Shown: positions 62,040 through 64,000 of the stretch, piece by piece
Layout: each line of letters starts with the position of its first letter
Numbering within the stretch: position 1 is the first letter of the stretch
NCBI GenBank assembly: GCA_963932145.1
Contig: OZ010573.1
Coordinates: 26,868,876 to 26,932,875 of the forward strand
Reading direction: 5' to 3'
DNA from: Acanthosepion lycidas
Lineage: Eukaryota; Mollusca; Cephalopoda; Sepiida; Sepiidae
DNA length: 64,000 nt
Made by a program: the position numbers and the translations under genes
The notes under the pieces: generated by a model
Databases searched by the model: none
What the model was told of the DNA's origin: nothing
What the model saw: only the letters and a program-made list of their open reading frames with translations

Positions 62040-62158
62040 CAATTTTTCCAACGATTTTCTCCTGATGAGATGTTGGACGAAAGGACCTTAGGGTCTATTA
62101 CCGTTAATAAATACCTTGTTTTTAAAGCAATATACAGATTTTGTACCTCTAAGAATTT

Positions 62159-62160
<2 letters not shown>
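62040..62160 (+). mobile_element. possible Penelope/hammerhead-like repeat end
   Basis: CTCCTGATGAGATGTTGGAC, GAAAGGACC and GGGTCTATTACCG (62,060-62,104) keep CTGATGA and GAAA at hammerhead spacing with a GACC/GGTC stem after GAAA, but stem II and stem I are poor. TA-rich arrays flank it on both sides. Confidence 0.35.

Positions 62161-62161
<1 letters not shown>

Positions 62162-62197
<36 letters not shown>
62162..62197. repeat. (TA)n microsatellite
   Basis: TA run followed by a GA run to 62,215. Confidence 0.95.
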
Positions 62198-62199
<2 letters not shown>

Positions 62200-62324
62200 A
62201 GAGAGACAGAGACAGGGTGCTATTGTCGCCTAAATTACACAAAAATGAAAATAATACTGACTTCTCATTTTAAAAGATATGTTTACCAAAATTACACAAA
62301 TATATCTTGAAATGCTAAAGAGTA

Positions 62325-62790
62325 AATTTGTTCAATACGGCCTCCAGACGACTTTGGAATATCCTGAAACTCTTCTGGACGGTCTCCTTGTGTAAGATGG
62401 TGAATGCTGCCATAATCTTTGCCTTTAGTTCATCTTTAGTGTTACAAGGAATTTTGCTGGGCTCCCGTGATGAACAGATGTAAGAGGTGGTGTAATCGCA
62501 GAAATTGTCTGACAGCATGGTGCCAGACATAAAGTTTTTCAGCAACCATCCTCTTGACCCTCGCGGCACTTGATATAGACCTCTGTGTTAAGTCTGAGGC
62601 CTTCGCCAACAAATTAGGGAGTTCTTTTCTCGTCAGAATGATCGGAGTGAGTTTTATGAGCTGTCGTACCTTCGTAATCACTATTAAACTCATCCAACTT
62701 TTTCAGAATCCTCTGCACTGTTCTCAGTTTGACATTCAAACAATCTGAAATGTTTGTATTGGAACTTCCAGCGCGAATGACAAGCAGAAT
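62325..62790 (-). pseudogene. mariner-type transposase relic with internal deletion
   Basis: The minus strand begins with a helix-turn-helix-like LVIRAGSSNTNISDCLNVKL followed by RTVQRILKKLDEF and HSDHSDEKRTP, in the style of the DNA-binding end of mariner-like transposases. In shifted frames an SDLTQRSISSAARVKRMVAE block is followed at once by a DYTTSYI and PCNTKDELKAKIMAAF block, then RIFQSRLEAVL, the usual C-terminus. The two later Asp/Glu catalytic regions (about 150 residues) are missing. TIRs were not found. Confidence 0.65.
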
Positions 62791-62810
62791 ATATATCTAA
62801 CAGCAAAATA

Positions 62811-64000
62811 GTCGATGTCGGGTAAAAGCAAAATTGTTCAATTGTTATATTAAGCTTTGAACCGTTGTATCTTAGAAATGATTAAAGATATCTTACTGGA
62901 ATTTTCCGACGTTTTTATAACACTATCGGACTCTACTTTGAGCGATAAGAATATATAATTACTTTCCTAGCTTAACAGAAGAATCGTGATGAAATCGATC
63001 ATAAGCGAAAATGACATGTTCATCATTAATTAATCATAGCTAAGGATCCAATGCTCATGAAGAATTGAAATAAAATTCAAATATATATACATATATATTT
63101 CAGGATTATTTTCCAACTTATTCAAGATGATCTCCGCCCTCTAGCTTTCTAACTTTCTGTCCTGGAGTAACAAGATGCCTCATAGGTTTCTAGTACGATT
63201 TCATTTTCAAGTCTTTTTTTCACTGCTCTTTGGGCTGTCATAGCTGAAATCCTCTCTCACGTGCCAAACGTCTTATGGGTTGAGTTGGATCTTTTCTAAT
63301 TGATGTCTAGCTCTAAGTTGCAATGATGATCTCTCTTCCTATTGTGACCTCCGGATCCAGTTTTCCTCTTTACTGCTCCCTCTTTTTTTTAAAACTTATC
63401 CATCATTCTATTGATGGAATCCAGAAGATGAAACCCAGAGTATGAATGTGCATACCATTACTGAAAGGTTGGACTGACCTATTTCCTCCCACCATTGCTC
63501 AGTTGAGAAGACAGTGGGTCTGACACAAAACGATTTTAACCTTTTTTCTTTCTATCTGAATAAGTATTTTTCAGTGATACTTACAACAAATGGTGTGAAG
63601 ATGGCTAAACGTCTTATCTAAAAACCTGAAAAAAGTAAACTCAATTAGTTTAGTGTTTTTTTTTTTTGTTTTTTTTTTAGATATTAGACATTTTGTGGGA
63701 TGGACAATTATGCTGTTACATGATTTGGACAATTTTGCTGTTACACCTGGTATACATATAACTTTTAAGGTAAGACCGTGTAGTTAAAAAGAATAGAGAA
63801 AATATTTTTGCGAGTTGGCGGCGAGAAATGAAAAGATTCATTGAAAAACATAAAAATTTTAAAACAGTCGTAATTGTTGATATAAACAGGATTTATAATG
63901 CCTGTTGGCCATTCGCTGAATCCTAAATCTTCTGGGTATATGTCAATGCTGTAATATGACTAATCGAAAATGAAATTTGCTGCGTGGTGCTTCCAATGTA
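62811..64000. other. mostly unrecognised; possible transposase HTH fragment at 63,120-63,420
   Basis: On the minus strand of 63,150-63,370 a PIRRLARERGF block followed by MTAQRAVKKRLENE hints at the second helix-turn-helix of a mariner-like transposase, in broken frames. Confidence is low. The remainder is AT-rich with a T-run at 63,655-63,679. Confidence 0.3.

Overview
This window looks like repeat-dominated intergenic or intronic DNA from an animal genome, most probably a coleoid cephalopod of the octopus type. The reasons are a strong AT bias, dozens of long (TA)n arrays, tRNA-derived SINEs with clear A and B boxes of the kind described from octopus and squid, and a mix of degraded RTE-, jockey- and R4/Dong-type LINEs, Penelope-like and Gypsy elements, and mariner MITEs. 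The taxon is an inference from this repertoire. I found no convincing host protein-coding exon, no functional tRNA or rRNA gene, and no operon-like organisation; nearly every recognisable coding stretch is a broken retroelement or transposase remnant.

Layout. 0-16 kb: tails of jockey-like and RTE-like LINEs on both strands, tandem tRNA-SINEs, two mariner-type MITEs, inverted pairs of a tRNA-headed SINE, and terminal-inverted-repeat (TIR) elements set in (TA)n. 11.8-24.4 kb: a cluster of LINEs with a restriction-enzyme-like endonuclease (R4/Dong type), including one long degenerate copy (about 19.1-22.6 kb) and several 3' fragments, two of them bordered on both sides by TAA-type repeats. 24.7-25.4 kb: a diverged 14-bp minisatellite. 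25.6-39.5 kb: RTE and jockey LINE copies, more SINEs, a pogo-like MITE, a tandemly duplicated repeat, and a fuller RTE LINE (37.7-39.3 kb) whose catalytic YADD is mutated. 42.6-46.2 kb: a repeat carrying a well-formed hammerhead ribozyme motif, a Penelope-type GIY-YIG remnant, and foldback elements with a tRNA-like core. 46.2-52 kb: two oppositely oriented Gypsy elements with head-to-head gag regions 40 bp apart. 56.3-58.5 kb: a 2.1-kb composite TATC satellite, followed by a palindromic mariner MITE. 58.9-64 kb: SINEs, nested inverted repeats and a mariner-type transposase relic.

How the parts relate. The non-autonomous elements (SINEs, MITEs, foldbacks) have plausible autonomous partners in the same window: LINE relics for the SINEs, mariner relics for the TA-flanked MITEs, and Penelope-like sequence for the hammerhead-bearing repeats. 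These pairings are inferences from general family knowledge. The most interesting items are the hammerhead-like motifs on repeat termini, an apparently inverted reverse-transcriptase segment in the Gypsy pol, the TAA-flanked LINE tails, the constant-spacing SINE dimers and the composite satellites. All coordinates were read by eye; boundaries of degraded repeats may be off by 5-30 bp.
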